Translations under genes and position numbers: made by a program | Assembly (NCBI GenBank): GCA_014843695.1 | Contig: CM026402.1 | Location: forward strand, 22,221,325 to 22,285,324 | Origin: Archivesica marissinica | Taxonomy: Eukaryota; Mollusca; Bivalvia; Venerida; Vesicomyidae | Length of the DNA stretch: 64,000 bases | Direction of reading: 5' to 3' | Notes under the pieces: model-generated | The model's input: the letters and a program-made list of their open reading frames with translations, nothing else | The model's database searches: none | Told to the model about the DNA's origin: nothing | Shown: positions 12,401 to 27,400 of the stretch, piece after piece | How the letters are laid out: each line of letters begins with the position of its first letter | Position numbering within the stretch: position 1 is the first letter of the stretch

Positions 12401-15400
12401 TGGAAAATATGAACGAACCTGCTTTACTTAAATTACCATTTGTAAATTACCTCCCTTTATGGATATTTTTTTAACAAAATCACCAATAATTGATGTAAAT
12501 GGTGGTTTACTAAAGTTAACACTAGCATAAATTTACATATGAAGTTTATTTCTAGTTTTCAATTTGAAGTAGAAAAAACCCACTTTAACTCATTGCACAC
12601 TGAGTAAATAAAATCACTTTTGCAAACAACATTGATCCAGATCAGCCACGGTGTAATGCTTCATCCGATCAGAATCTGTGTTGTTTGCTATTCAGCAAAG
12701 TGTTTCAACTCTTAACTGAAGAGCAAACAGCATAGAACCTGATCTCTGTGCCGTCTGATCTGGCTCTATGCTGTTTGCAAAAGTGACTGTTATCCGTCGC
12801 TAGCGTGCAACGGGTTAAGGGGCCGAAGGAATATAAACCATTGTATTTGATCAGACAGGAGGTGTTGGAGCATTCTGGTACACACATCGACACTGGCCTG
12901 GCTTGGATAGATATACTGCTGTCTGAAGAGAGCTTGTCGTCTCGAGTGCTTGATGACAACGTATGTCCGAGCTTGTCGTCTCGAGTGCTTGATGACAACG
13001 GATGTCCGAGGTAAATATTGTGTACATTTGACAGATTTTTTCAAGTAGAAAAAGTAGAAAACAGAGAAGACTGAATTGACAGTTGATACGTAGGTAGGAG
13101 ACATAGATATGTGACGTCCATTGTGCAGTTGTGGAATATCCCATTTGGGACGTCCATTGTGCAGTTGTGGAATATCCCATTTGGGACGTCCATTGTGCAG
13201 TTGTGGAATATCCCATTTGGGATGTCCATTGTGCAGTTGTTGAATATCCCATTTGGGACGTCCATTGTGCAGTTGTGGAATATCCCATTTGGGACGTCCA
13301 TTGTGCAGTGGTGGAATATCCCATTTGGGACGTCTATTGTGCAGTTGTGGAATATCCCATTTGGGACGTCCATTGTGCAGTTGTAGAATATCCCATTTGG
13401 GACGTCCATTGTGCAGTTGTAGAATATCCCATTTGGGATGTCCATTGTGCAGTTGTTGAATATCCCATTTGGGACGTCCATTGTGCAGTTGTAGAATATC
13501 CCATTTGGGACGTCCATTGTGCAGTTGTAGAATATCCCATTTGAGATCGAGAGGTCCCAGGTTTAATACTCAGTTACAAACGTAGTGTCCTTAAAAAGAC
13601 AATACATGTATGCGATGATGATGATTCCATTTATTTACCCTCGCCGCCGGTACATGTATGCACACTTGTAGTGTCCTTAAGAAGACAGCATACATGGTCT
13701 TAATGACCATAAGAAGATATCACACATACACACGCACACACACACAGACATAGTGTCCTTAACTAGACATCATACACAAACATAGTGTCCTTAAATATAC
13801 ACCATACACAAACATAGTGTCCTTAAATATACACCATACACATACATAGTGTCCTTAAGAAGGCATAATACACATACATAGTGTCCTTAAGAAGACATAA
13901 TACACATACATAGTGTCCTTAAGAAGGCATACTACACATACATAGTGTCCTTAAGAAGGCATACTACACATACATAGTATCCTTAAGAAGACATAATACA
14001 CATACATAGTGTCCTTAAGAAGGCATAATACACATACATAGTGTCCTTAAGAAGGCATACTACACATACATAGTGTCCTTAACTAGACATCATACACAAA
14101 CATAGTGTCCTTAAATATACACCATACACAAACATAGTGTCCTTAAGAAGGCATACTACAAATACATGGTGGCCTTAAGAAGACATAATACACATACATA
14201 GTGTCCTTAAGAAGACAAAATACACATACATAGTGTCCTTAAGAAGACATAATACACATACATAGTGTCCTTAAGAAGACATAATACACATACATAGTGG
14301 CCTTAAGAAGACATAATACACATACATAGTGTCCTTAAGAAGACATAATACACATACATAGTGTCCGTAAGAAGACATAATACACATACATAGTGTCCTT
14401 AAGAAAACATAATACACATACATAGTGTCCTTAAGAAGACATAATACACATACATAGTGTCCTTAACTAGACATCATACACAAACATAGTGTCCTTAAAT
14501 ATACACCATACACAAACATAGTGTCCTTAAGAAGGCATACTACACATACATAGTGTCCTTAAGAAGACATAATACACATACATAGTGTCCTTAAGAAGGC
14601 ATAATACGCATACATAGTGTCCTTAAGAAGGCATAATACACATACATAGTGTCCTTAAGAAGGCATAATACACATACATAGTGTCCTTAAGAAGGCATAC
14701 TACACATACATAGTGTCCTTAAGAAGGCATACTACACATACATAGTCCTTAAGAAGAATAATACACATACATAGTGTCCTAAGAAGGCATAATACACATA
14801 CATAGTGTCTTAAGAAGGCATAATACACATACATAGTGTCCTTAAGAAACATAATACACATACATAGGTCCTTAAGAAGCATAATACCATACATAGTGTC
14901 CTTAAGAAGGCAAACACATACATAGTGTCCTTAAGAAGACATAATACACATACATAGTGTCCTTAAGAAGGCATAATACGCATACATAGTGTCCTTAAGA
15001 AGGCATACTACACATACATAGTGTCCTTAAGAAGGCATAATACACATACATAGTGTCCTTAAGAAGGCATAATACACATACATAGTGTCCTTAAGAAGGC
15101 ATAATACCATACATAGTGTCCTTAAGAAGGCATAATACACATACATAGTGTCCTTAAGAAGGCATAATACACATACATAGTGTCCTTAAGAAGGCATAAT
15201 ACACATACATAGTGTCCTTAAGAAGGCATAATACACATACATAGTGTCCTTAAGAAGGCATAATACACATACATAGTGTCCTTAAGAAGGCATAATACAC
15301 ATACATAGTGTCCTTAAGAAGGCATAATACACATACATAGTGTCCTTAAGAAGGCATAATACACATACATAGTGTCCTTAAGAAGACATAATACACATAC

Positions 15401-18400
15401 ATAGTGTCCTTAAGAAGACATAATACACATACATAGTGTCCTTAAGAAGGCATAATACACATACATAGTGTCCTTAAGAAGGCATAATACACATACATAG
15501 TGTCCTTAAGAAGGCATAATACGCATACATAGTGTCCTTAAGAAGACATAATACACATACATAGTGTCCTTAAGAAGGCATAATACACATACATAGTGTC
15601 CTTAAGAAGGCATACTACACATACATAGTGTCCTTAAGAAGGCATAATACACATACATAGTGTCCTTAAGAAGGCATAATATGCATACATAGTGTCCTTA
15701 AGAAGGCATAATACGCATACATAGTGTCCTTAAGAAGGCATAATACACATACATAGTGTCCTTAAGAAGGCATAATACACATACATAGTGTCCTTAAGAA
15801 GGCATATACACATACATAGTGTCCTTAAGAAGGCATAATACACATACATAGTGTCCTTAAGAAGGCATAATACACATACATAGTGTCCTTAAGAAGGCAT
15901 AATACACATACATAGTGTCCTTAAGAAGGCATAATACACATACATAGTGTCCTTAAGAAGGCATAATACACATACATAGTGTCCTTAAGAAGGCATAATA
16001 CACATACATAGTGTCCTTAAGAAGGCATAATACACATACATAGTGTCCTTAAGAAGGCATAATACACATACATAGTGTCCTTAAGAAGGCATAATACACA
16101 TACATAGTGTCCTTAAGAAGACATAATACACATACATAGTGTCCTTAAGAAGGCATAATACGCATACATAGTGTCCTTAAGAAGGCATACTACACATACA
16201 TAGTGTCCTTAAGAAGACATAATACACATACATAGTGTCCTTAAGAAGGCATAATACACATACATAGTGTCCTTAAGAAGGCATAATACACATACATAGT
16301 GTCCTTAAGAAGACATAATACACATACATAGTGTCCTTAAGAAGGCATAATACACATACATAGTGTCCTTAAGAAGGCATAATACACATACATAGTGTCC
16401 TTAAGAAGACATAATACACATACATAGTGTCCTTAAGAAGGCATAATACACATACATAGTGTCCTTAAGAAGGCATAATACACATACATAGTGTCCTTAA
16501 GAAGGCATAATACACATACATAGTGTCCTTAAGAAGGCATAATACACATACATAGTGTCCTTAAGAAGGCATAATACACATACATAGTGTCCTTAAGAAG
16601 GCATAATACACATACATAGTGTCCTTAAGAAGGCATAATACACATACATAGTGTCCTTAAGAAGGCATAATACACATACATAGTGTCCTTAAGAAGGCAT
16701 AATACACATACATAGTGTCCTTAAGAAGGCATAATACACATACATAGTGTCCTTAAGAAGGCATAATACACATACATAGTGTCCTTAAGAAGGCATTACC
16801 ATACATAGTGTCCTTAAGAAGCATAACACAACAACCAAACAAATACACATACATAGTGTCCTTAAGAAGGCATAATACACATACATAGTGTCCTTAAGAA
16901 GGCATAATACACATACATAGTGTCCTTAAGAAGGCATAATACACATACATAGTGTCCTTAAGAAGGCATAATACACATACATAGTGTCCTTAAGAAGGCA
17001 TACTACACATACATAGTGTCCTTAAGAAGACATAATACACATACATAGTGTCCTTAAGAAGGCATAATACACATACATAGTGTCCTTAAGAAGGCATAAT
17101 ACACATACATAGTGTCCTTAAGAAGGCATAATACACAACATAGTGTCCTAAGAAGGCATAATACACATACATAGTGTCCTTAAGAAGGCATAATACACAT
17201 ACATAGTGTCCTTAAGAAGGCATAATACACATACATAGTGTCCTTAAGAAGGCATAATACACATACATAGTGTCCTTAAGAAGACATAATACACATACAT
17301 AGTGTCCTTAAGAAGGCATAATACACATACATAGTGTCCTTAAGAAGGCATAATACACATACATAGTGTCCTTAAGAAGGCATAATACACATACATAGTG
17401 TCCTTAAGAAGGCATAATACACATACATAGTGTCCTTAAGAAGGCATAATACACATACATAGTGTCCTTAAGAAGGCATAATACACATACATAGTGTCCT
17501 TAAGAAGGCATAATACACATACATAGTGTCCTTAAGAAGACATAATACACATACATAGTGTCCTTAAGAAGGCATAATACGCATACATAGTGTCCTTAAG
17601 AAGGCATACTACACATACATAGTGTCCTTAAGAAGACATAATACACATACATAGTGTCCTTAAGAAGGCATAATACACATACATAGTGTCCTTAAGAAGG
17701 CATAATACACATACATAGTGTCCTTAAGAAGACATAATACACATACATAGTGTCCTTAAGAAGGCATAATACACATACATAGTGTCCTTAAGAAGGCATA
17801 ATACACATACATAGTGTCCTTAAGAAGACATAATACACATACATAGTGTCCTTAAGAAGGCATAATACGCATACATAGTGTCCTTAAGAAGGCATACTAC
17901 ACATACATAGTGTCCTTAAGAAGACATAATACACATACATAGTGTCCTTAAGAAGGCATAATACACATACATAGTGTCCTTAAGAAGGCATAATACACAT
18001 ACATAGTGTCCTTAAGAAGGCATAATACACATACATAGTGTCCTTAAGAAGGCATAATACACATACATAGTGTCCTTAAGAAGGCATAATACACATACAT
18101 AGTGTCCTTAAGAAGGCATAATACACATACATAGTGTCCTTAAGAAGGCATAATACACATACATAGTGTCCTTAAGAAGGCATAATACACATACATAGTG
18201 TCCTTAAGAAGGCATAATACACATACATAGTGTCCTTAAGAAGGCATAATACACATACATAGTGTCCTTAAGAAGACATAATACACATACATAGTGTCCT
18301 TAAGAAGACATAATACACATACATAGTGTCCTTAAGAAGGCATAATACACATACATAGTGTCCTTAAGAAGGCATACTACACATACATAGTGTCCTTAAG

Positions 18401-21400
18401 AAGACATAATACACATACATAGTGTCCTTAAGAAGGCATAATACGCATACATAGTGTCCTTAAGAAGGCATAATACACATACATAGTGTCCTTAAGAAGA
18501 CATAATACACATACATAGTGTCCTTAAGAAGGCATAATACACATACATAGTGTCCTTAAGAAGGCATAATACACATACATAGTGTCCTTAAGAAGGCATA
18601 ATACACATACATAGTGTCCTTAAGAAGGCATAATACACATACATAGTGTCCTTAAGAAGGCATAATACACATACATAGTGTCCTTAAGAAGGCATAATAC
18701 ACATACATAGTGTCCTTAAGAAGACATAATACACATACATAGTGTCCTTAAGAAGGCATAATACACATACATAGTGTCCTTAAGAAGGCATAATACACAT
18801 ACATAGTGTCCTTAAGAAGACATAATACACATACATAGTGTCCTTAAGAAGGCATAATACACATACATAGTGTCCTTAAGAAGGCATAATACACATACAT
18901 AGTGTCCTTAAGAAGGCATAATACACATACATAGTGTCCTTAAGAAGGCATAATACACATACATAGTGTCCTTAAGAAGGCATAATACACATACATAGTG
19001 TCCTTAAGAAGGCATAATACACATACATAGTGTCCTTAAGAGGGCATAATACACATACATAGTGTCCTTAAGAAGGCATACTACACATACATAGTGTCCT
19101 TAAGAAGACATAATACACATACATAGTGTCCTTAAGAAGGCATACTACACATACACAGTGTCCTTAAGAAGACATAATACACATACATAGTGTCCTTAAG
19201 AAGACATACTACACATACATAGTGTCCTTAAGAAGACATAATACACATACATAGTGTCCTTAAGAAGGCATACTACACATACATAGTGTCCTTAAGAAGG
19301 CATAATACACATACATAGTGTCCTTAAGAAGGCATAATACACATACATAGTGTCCTTAAGAAGGCATACTACACATACATAGTGTCCTTAAGAAGGCATA
19401 ATACACATACATAGTGTCCTTAAGAAGACATAATACACATACATAGTGTCCTTAAGAAGGCATAATACACATACATAGTGTCCTTAAGAAGGCATAATAC
19501 ACATACATAGTGTCCTTAAGAAGCATAATACACATACATAGTGTCCTTAAGAAGGCATACTACACATACATAGTGTCCTTAAGAAGACATAATACACATA
19601 CATAGTGTCCTTAAGAAGGCATAATACGCATACATAGTGTCCTTAAGAAGGCATACTACACATACATAGTGTCCTTAAGAAGACATAATACACATACATA
19701 GTGTCCTTAAGAAGGCATAATACACATACATAGTGTCCTTAAGAAGGCATAATACACATACATAGTGTCCTTAAGAAGGCATAATACACATACATAGTGT
19801 CCTTAAGAAGGCATAATACACATACATAGTGTCCTTAAGAAGGCATAATACACATACATAGTGTCCTTAAGAAGGCATAATACACATACATAGTGTCCTT
19901 AAGAAGGCATAATACACATACATAGTGTCCTTAAGAAGACATAATACACATACATAGTGTCCTTAAGAAGGCATAATACACATACATAGTGTCCTTAAGA
20001 AGGCATACTACACATACATAGTGTCCTTAAGAAGACATAATACACATACATAGTGTCCTTAAGAAGGCATAATACACATACATAGTGTCCTTAAGAAGGC
20101 ATACTACACATACATAGTGTCCTTAACAAGACATAATACACAAACATAGTGTCCTTAAATATACACAATACACAAACATAGTGTCCTTAAGAAGGCATAA
20201 TACAAATACATAGTGTCCTTAAGAAGACATAATACACATACATAGTGTCCTTAAGAAGACAAAATACACATACATAGTGTCCTTAAGAAGACATAATACA
20301 CATACATAGTGTCCTTAAGAAGACATAATACACATACATAGTGGCCTTAAGAAGACATAATACACATACATAGTGTCCTTAAGAAGACATAATACACATA
20401 CATAGTGTCCGTAAGAAGACATAATACACATACATAGTGTCCTTAAGAAAACATAATACACATACATAGTGTCCTTAAGAAGACATAATACACATACATA
20501 GTGTCCTTAACTAGACATCATACACAAACATAGTGTCCTTAAAAATACACAATACACAAACATAGTGTCCTTAAGAAGGCATACTACACATACATAGTGT
20601 CCTTAAGAAGACATAATACACATACATAGTGTCCTTAAGAAGGCATAATACACATACATAGTGTCCTTAAGAAGACATAATACACATACATAGTGTCCTT
20701 AAGAAGGCATAATACACATACATAGTGTCCTTAAGAAGGCATAATACACATACATAGTGTCCTTAAGAAGGCATAATACACATACATAGTGTCCTTAAGA
20801 AGACATAATACACATACATAGTGTCCTTAAGAAGGCATAATACACATACATAGTGTCCTTAAGAAGGCATAATACACATACATAGTGTCCTTAAGAAGGC
20901 ATAATACACATACATAGTGTCCTTAAGAAGGCATAATACACATACATAGTGTCCTTAAGAAGACATAATACACATACATAGTGTCCTTAAGAAGGCATAA
21001 TACACATACATAGTGTCCTTAAGAAGGCATAATACACATACATAGTGTCCTTAAGAAGATAATACACATACATAGTGTCCTTAAGAAGGCATAATACACA
21101 TACATAGTGTCCTTAAGAAGGCATAATACACATACATAGTGTCCTTAAGAAGGCATAATACACATACATAGTGTCCTTAAGAAGGCATAATACACATACA
21201 TAGTGTCCTTAAGAAGGCATAATACACATACATAGTGTCCTTAAGAAGGCATAATACACATACATAGTGTCCTTAAGAAGGCATAATACACATACATAGT
21301 GTCCTTAAGAAGGCATAATACACATACATAGTGTCCTTAAGAAGACATAATACACATACATAGTGTCCTTAAGAAGGCATAATACACATACATAGTGTCC

Positions 21401-24400
21401 TTAAGAAGGCATAATACACATACATAGTGTCCTTAAGAAGGCATAATACACATACATAGTGTCCTTAAGAAGGCATAATACACATACATAGTGTCCTTAA
21501 GAAGGCATAATACACATACATAGTGTCCTTAAGAAGGCATAATACACATACATAGTGTCCTTAAGAAGGCATAATACACATACATAGTGTCCTTAAGAAG
21601 GCATAATACACATACATAGTGTCCTTAAGAAGACATAATACACATACATAGTGTCCTTAAGAAGGCATACTACACATACATAGTGTCCTTAAGAAGGCAT
21701 AATACACATACATAGTGTCCTTAAGAAGGCATAATACACATACATAGTGTCCTTAAGAAGACATAATACACATACATAGTGTCCTTAAGAAGACATAATA
21801 CACATACATAGTGTCCTTAAGAAGGCATAATACACATACATAGTGTCCTTAAGAAGGCATAATACACATACATAGTGTCCTTAAGAAGACATAATACACA
21901 TACATAGTGTCCTTAAGAAGACATAATACACATACATAGTGTCCTTAAGAAGACATAATACACATACATAGTGTCCTTAAGAAGGCATACTACACATACA
22001 TAGTGTCCTTAAGAAGACATAATACACATACATAGTGTCCTTAAGAAGACATAATACACATACATAGTGTCCTTAAGAAGGCATAATACACATACATAGT
22101 GTCCTTAAGAAGGCATACTACACATACATAGTGTCCTTAAGAAGGCATAATACACATACATAGTGTCCTTAAGAAGGCATAATATGCATACATAGTGTCC
22201 TTAAGAAGGCATAATACGCATACATAGTGTCCTTAAGAAGGCATAATACACATACATAGTGTCCTTAAGAAGGCATAATACACATACATAGTGTCCTTAA
22301 GAAGGCATAATACACATACATAGTGTCCTTAAGAAGGCATAATACACATACATAGTGTCCTTAAGAAGGCATAATACACATACATAGTGTCCTTAAGAAG
22401 GCATAATACACATACATAGTGTCCTTAAGAAGGCATAATACACATACATAGTGTCCTTAAGAAGGCATAATACACATACATAGTGTCCTTAAGAAGGCAT
22501 AATACACACACATAGTGTCCTTAAGAAGACATAATACACACACATAGTGTCCTTAAGAAGGCATAATACACACACATAGTGTCCTTAAGAAGGCATAATA
22601 CACATACATAGTGTCCTTAAGAAGGCATAATACGCATACATAGTGTCCTTAAGAAGGCATACTACACATACATAGTGTCCTTAAGAAGACATAATACACA
22701 TACATAGTGTCCTTAAGAAGGCATAATACACATACATAGTGTCCTTAAGAAGGCATAATACACATACATAGTGTCCTTAAGAAGGCATAATACACATACA
22801 TAGTGTCCTTAAGAAGGCATAATACACATACATAGTGTCCTTAAGAAGACATAATACACATACATAGTGTCCTTAAGAAGGCATAATACGCATACATAGT
22901 GTCCTTAAGAAGGCATAATACACATACATAGTGTCCTTAAGAAGGCATAATACACATACATAGTGTCCTTAAGAAGGCATACTACACATACATAGTGTCC
23001 TTAAGAAGACATAATACACATACATAGTGTCCTTAAGAAGGCATAATACACATACATAGTGTCCTTAAGAAGACATAATACACATACATAGTGTCCTTAA
23101 GAAGGCATACTACACATACATAGTGTCCTTAAGAAGACATAATACACATACATAGTGTCCTTAAGAAGGCATACTACACATACATAGTGTCCTTAAGAAG
23201 GCATAATACACATACATAGTGTCCTTAAGNNNNNNNNNNNNNNNNNNNNNNNNNNNNNNNNNNNNNNNNNNNNNNNNNNNNNNNNNNNNNNNNNNNNNNN
23301 NNNNNNNNNNNNNNNNNNNNNNNNNNNNNNNNNNNNNNNNNNNNNNNNNNNNNNNNNNNNNNNNNNNNNNNNNNNNNNNNNNNNNNNNNNNNNNNNNNNN
23401 NNNNNNNNNNNNNNNNNNNNNNNNNNNNNNNNNNNNNNNNNNNNNNNNNNNNNNNNNNNNNNNNNNNNNNNNNNNNNNNNNNNNNNNNNNNNNNNNNNNN
23501 NNNNNNNNNNNNNNNNNNNNNNNNNNNNNNNNNNNNNNNNNNNNNNNNNNNNNNNNNNNNNNNNNNNNNNNNNNNNNNNNNNNNNNNNNNNNNNNNNNNN
23601 NNNNNNNNNNNNNNNNNNNNNNNNNNNNNNNNNNNNNNNNNNNNNNNNNNNNNNNNNNNNNNNNNNNNNNNNNNNNNNNNNNNNNNNNNNNNNNNNNNNN
23701 NNNNNNNNNNNNNNNNNNNNNNNNNNNNNNNNNNNNNNNNNNNNNNNNNNNNNNNNNNNNNNNNNNNNNNNNNNNNNNNNNNNNNNNNNNNNNNNNNNNN
23801 NNNNNNNNNNNNNNNNNNNNNNNNNNNNNNNNNNNNNNNNNNNNNNNNNNNNNNNNNNNNNNNNNNNNNNNNNNNNNNNNNNNNNNNNNNNNNNNNNNNN
23901 NNNNNNNNNNNNNNNNNNNNNNNNNNNNNNNNNNNNNNNNNNNNNNNNNNNNNNNNNNNNNNNNNNNNNNNNNNNNNNNNNNNNNNNNNNNNNNNNNNNN
24001 NNNNNNNNNNNNNNNNNNNNNNNNNNNNNNNNNNNNNNNNNNNNNNNNNNNNNNNNNNNNNNNNNNNNNNNNNNNNNNNNNNNNNNNNNNNNNNNNNNNN
24101 NNNNNNNNNNNNNNNNNNNNNNNNNNNNNNNNNNNNNNNNNNNNNNNNNNNNNNNNNNNNNNNNNNNNNNNNNNNNNNNNNNNNNNNNNNNNNNNNNNNN
24201 NNNNNNNNNNNNNNNNNNNNNNNNNNNNNACACATACATAGTGTCCTTAAGAAGACATAATACACATACATAGTGTCCTTAAGAAGGCATAATACGCATA
24301 CATAGTGTCCTTAAGAAGGCATAATACACATACATAGTGTCCTTAAGAAGACATAATACACATACATAGTGTCCTTAAGAAGGCATAATACACATACATA

Positions 24401-27400
24401 GTGTCCTTAAGAAGGCATACTACACATACATAGTGTCCTTAAGAAGGCATACTACACATACATAGTGTCCTAAAGGCATAATACACATACATAGTCCTTA
24501 AGAAGGCATACTACACATACATAGTGTCCTTAAGAAGACATAATACACATACATAGTGTCCTTAAGAGGCATAATACACATACATAGTGTCCTTAAGAAG
24601 ACATAATACCACATACATAGTGTCCTTAAGAGGCATAATACACATACATAGTGTCCTTAAGAAGACATAATACACATACATAGTGTCCTTAAGAAGGCAT
24701 AATACACATACATAGTGTCCTTAAGAAGGCATAATACACATACATAGTGTCCTTAAGAAGACATAATACACATACATAGTGTCCTTAAGAAGACATAATA
24801 CACATACATAGTGTCCTTAAGAAGACATAATACACATACATAGTGTCCTTAAGAAGGCATAATACACATACATAGTGTCCTTAAGAAGGCATAATACACA
24901 TACATAGTGTCCTTAAGAAGGCATACTACACATACATAGTGTCCTTAAGAAGACATAATACACATACATAGTGTCCTTAAGAAGACATAATACACATACA
25001 TAGTGTCCTTAAGAAGACATAATACACATACATAGTGTCCTTAAGAAGACATAATACACATACATAGTGTCCTTAAGAAGGCATAATACACATACATAGT
25101 GTCCTTAAGAAGGCATAATACACATACATAGTGTCCTTAAGAAGGCATAATACACATACATAGTGTCCTTAAGAAGACATAATACACATACATAGTGTCC
25201 TTAAGAAGGCATAATACGCATACATAGTGTCCTTAAGAAGGCATACTACACATACATAGTGTCCTTAAGAAGACATAATACACATACATAGTGTCCTTAA
25301 GAAGGCATAATACACATACATAGTGTCCTTAAGAAGGCATACTACACATACATAGTGTCCTTAAGAAGGCATACTACACATACATAGTGTCCTTAAGAAG
25401 ACATAATACACATACATAGTGTCCTTAAGAAGGCATAATACACATACATAGTGTCCTTAAGAAGGCATAATACACATACATAGTGTCCTTAAGAAGGCAT
25501 AATACACATACATAGTGTCCTTAAGAAGGCATAATACACATACATAGTGTCCTTAAGAAGGCATAATACACATACATAGTGTCCTTAAGAAGGCATAATA
25601 CACATACATAGTGTCCTTAAGAAGGCATAATACACATACATAGTGTCCTTAAGAAGACATAATACACATACATAGTGTCCTTAAGAAGGCATAATACACA
25701 TACATAGTGTCCTTAAGAAGACATAATACACATACATAGTGTCCTTAAGAAGGCATAATACACATACATAGTGTCCTTAAGAAGACATAATACACATACA
25801 TAGTGTCCTTAAGAAGGCATAATACACATACATAGTTCCTTAAGAAGGCATAATACACATACATAGTGTCCTTAAGAAGCATAATACACATACATAGTGT
25901 CCTAAGAGACATAATACACATACATAGTGCCTTAAGAAGGCATAATACACATACATAGTGGTCCTTAAGAAGCATAATACACAACATAGGTCCTTAAGAA
26001 GGCATATACACATACATAGTGTCCTAAGAAGGCATAATACACATACATAGTGTCCTTAAGAGGCATAATACACATACATAGTGTCCTTAAGAAGGCATAA
26101 TACGCATAATAGTGTCCTTAAGAAGGCATAATAAACATACATAGTGTCCTTAAGAAGGATAATACACATACATAGTGTCCTTAAGAAGGCATAATACACA
26201 TAATAGTGTCCTTAAGAAGGCATAATACATACATAGTGTCCTAAGAGGCATAATACATACATAGTGTCCTTAAGAAGGCATAATACACATACATAGGTCC
26301 TAAAGAAGGCATAATACACATACATAGTGTCCTTAAGAAGGCATAATACACATACATAGTGTCCTTAAGAAGGCATAATACACACACATAGTGTCCTTAG
26401 AAGGCATAATACACACACATAGTGTCCTTAAGAAGGCATAATACACACATACATAGTGTCCTTAAGAAGGCATAATACACATACATAGTGTCCTTAAGAA
26501 GGCATAATACACATACATAGTGTCCTTAAGAAGACATAATACACATACATAGTGTCCTTAAGAAGGCATAATACACATACATAGTGTCCTTAAGAAGACA
26601 TAATACACATACATAGTGTCCTTAAGAAGACATAATACACATACATAGTGTCCTTAAGAAGGCATAATACACATACATAGTGTCCTTAAGAAGGCATACT
26701 ACACATACATAGTGTCCTTAAGAAGACATAATACACATACATAGTGTCCTTAAGAAGGCATAATACGCATACATAGTGTCCTTAAGAAGGCATACTACAC
26801 ATACATAGTGTCCTTAAGAAGGCATAATACACATACATAGTGTCCTTAAGAAGGCATAATACACATACATAGTGTCCTTAAGAAGGCATAATACACATAC
26901 ATAGTGTCCTTAAGAAGGCATAATACACATACATAGTGTCCTTAAGAAGGCATAATACACATACATAGTGTCCTTAAGAAGGCATAATACACATACATAG
27001 TGTCCTTAAGAAGGCATACTACACATACATAGTGTCCTTAAGAAGACATAATACACATACATAGTGTCCTTAAGAAGGCATACTACACATACATAGTGTC
27101 CTTAAGAAGACATAATACACATACATAGTGTCCTTAAGAAGACATAATACACATACATAGTGTCCTTAAGAAGACATAATACACATACATAGTGTCCTTA
27201 AGAAGGCATAATACACATACATAGTGTCCTTAAGAAGGCATAATACACATACATAGTGTCCTTAAGAAGGCATAATACACATACATAGTGTCCTTAAGAA
27301 GGCATAATACACATACATAGTGTCCTTAAGAAGGCATAATACACATACATAGTGTCCTTAAGAAGGCATAATACACATACATAGTGTCCTTAAGAAGGCA

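Noticed and set aside
13041..13544. Frames of 137-158 codons on both strands
   Set aside because: By-products of the 36-bp array; 12-residue periods in every frame.
23193..24271. Frames of about 345 codons
   Set aside because: They consist almost wholly of N from an assembly gap.
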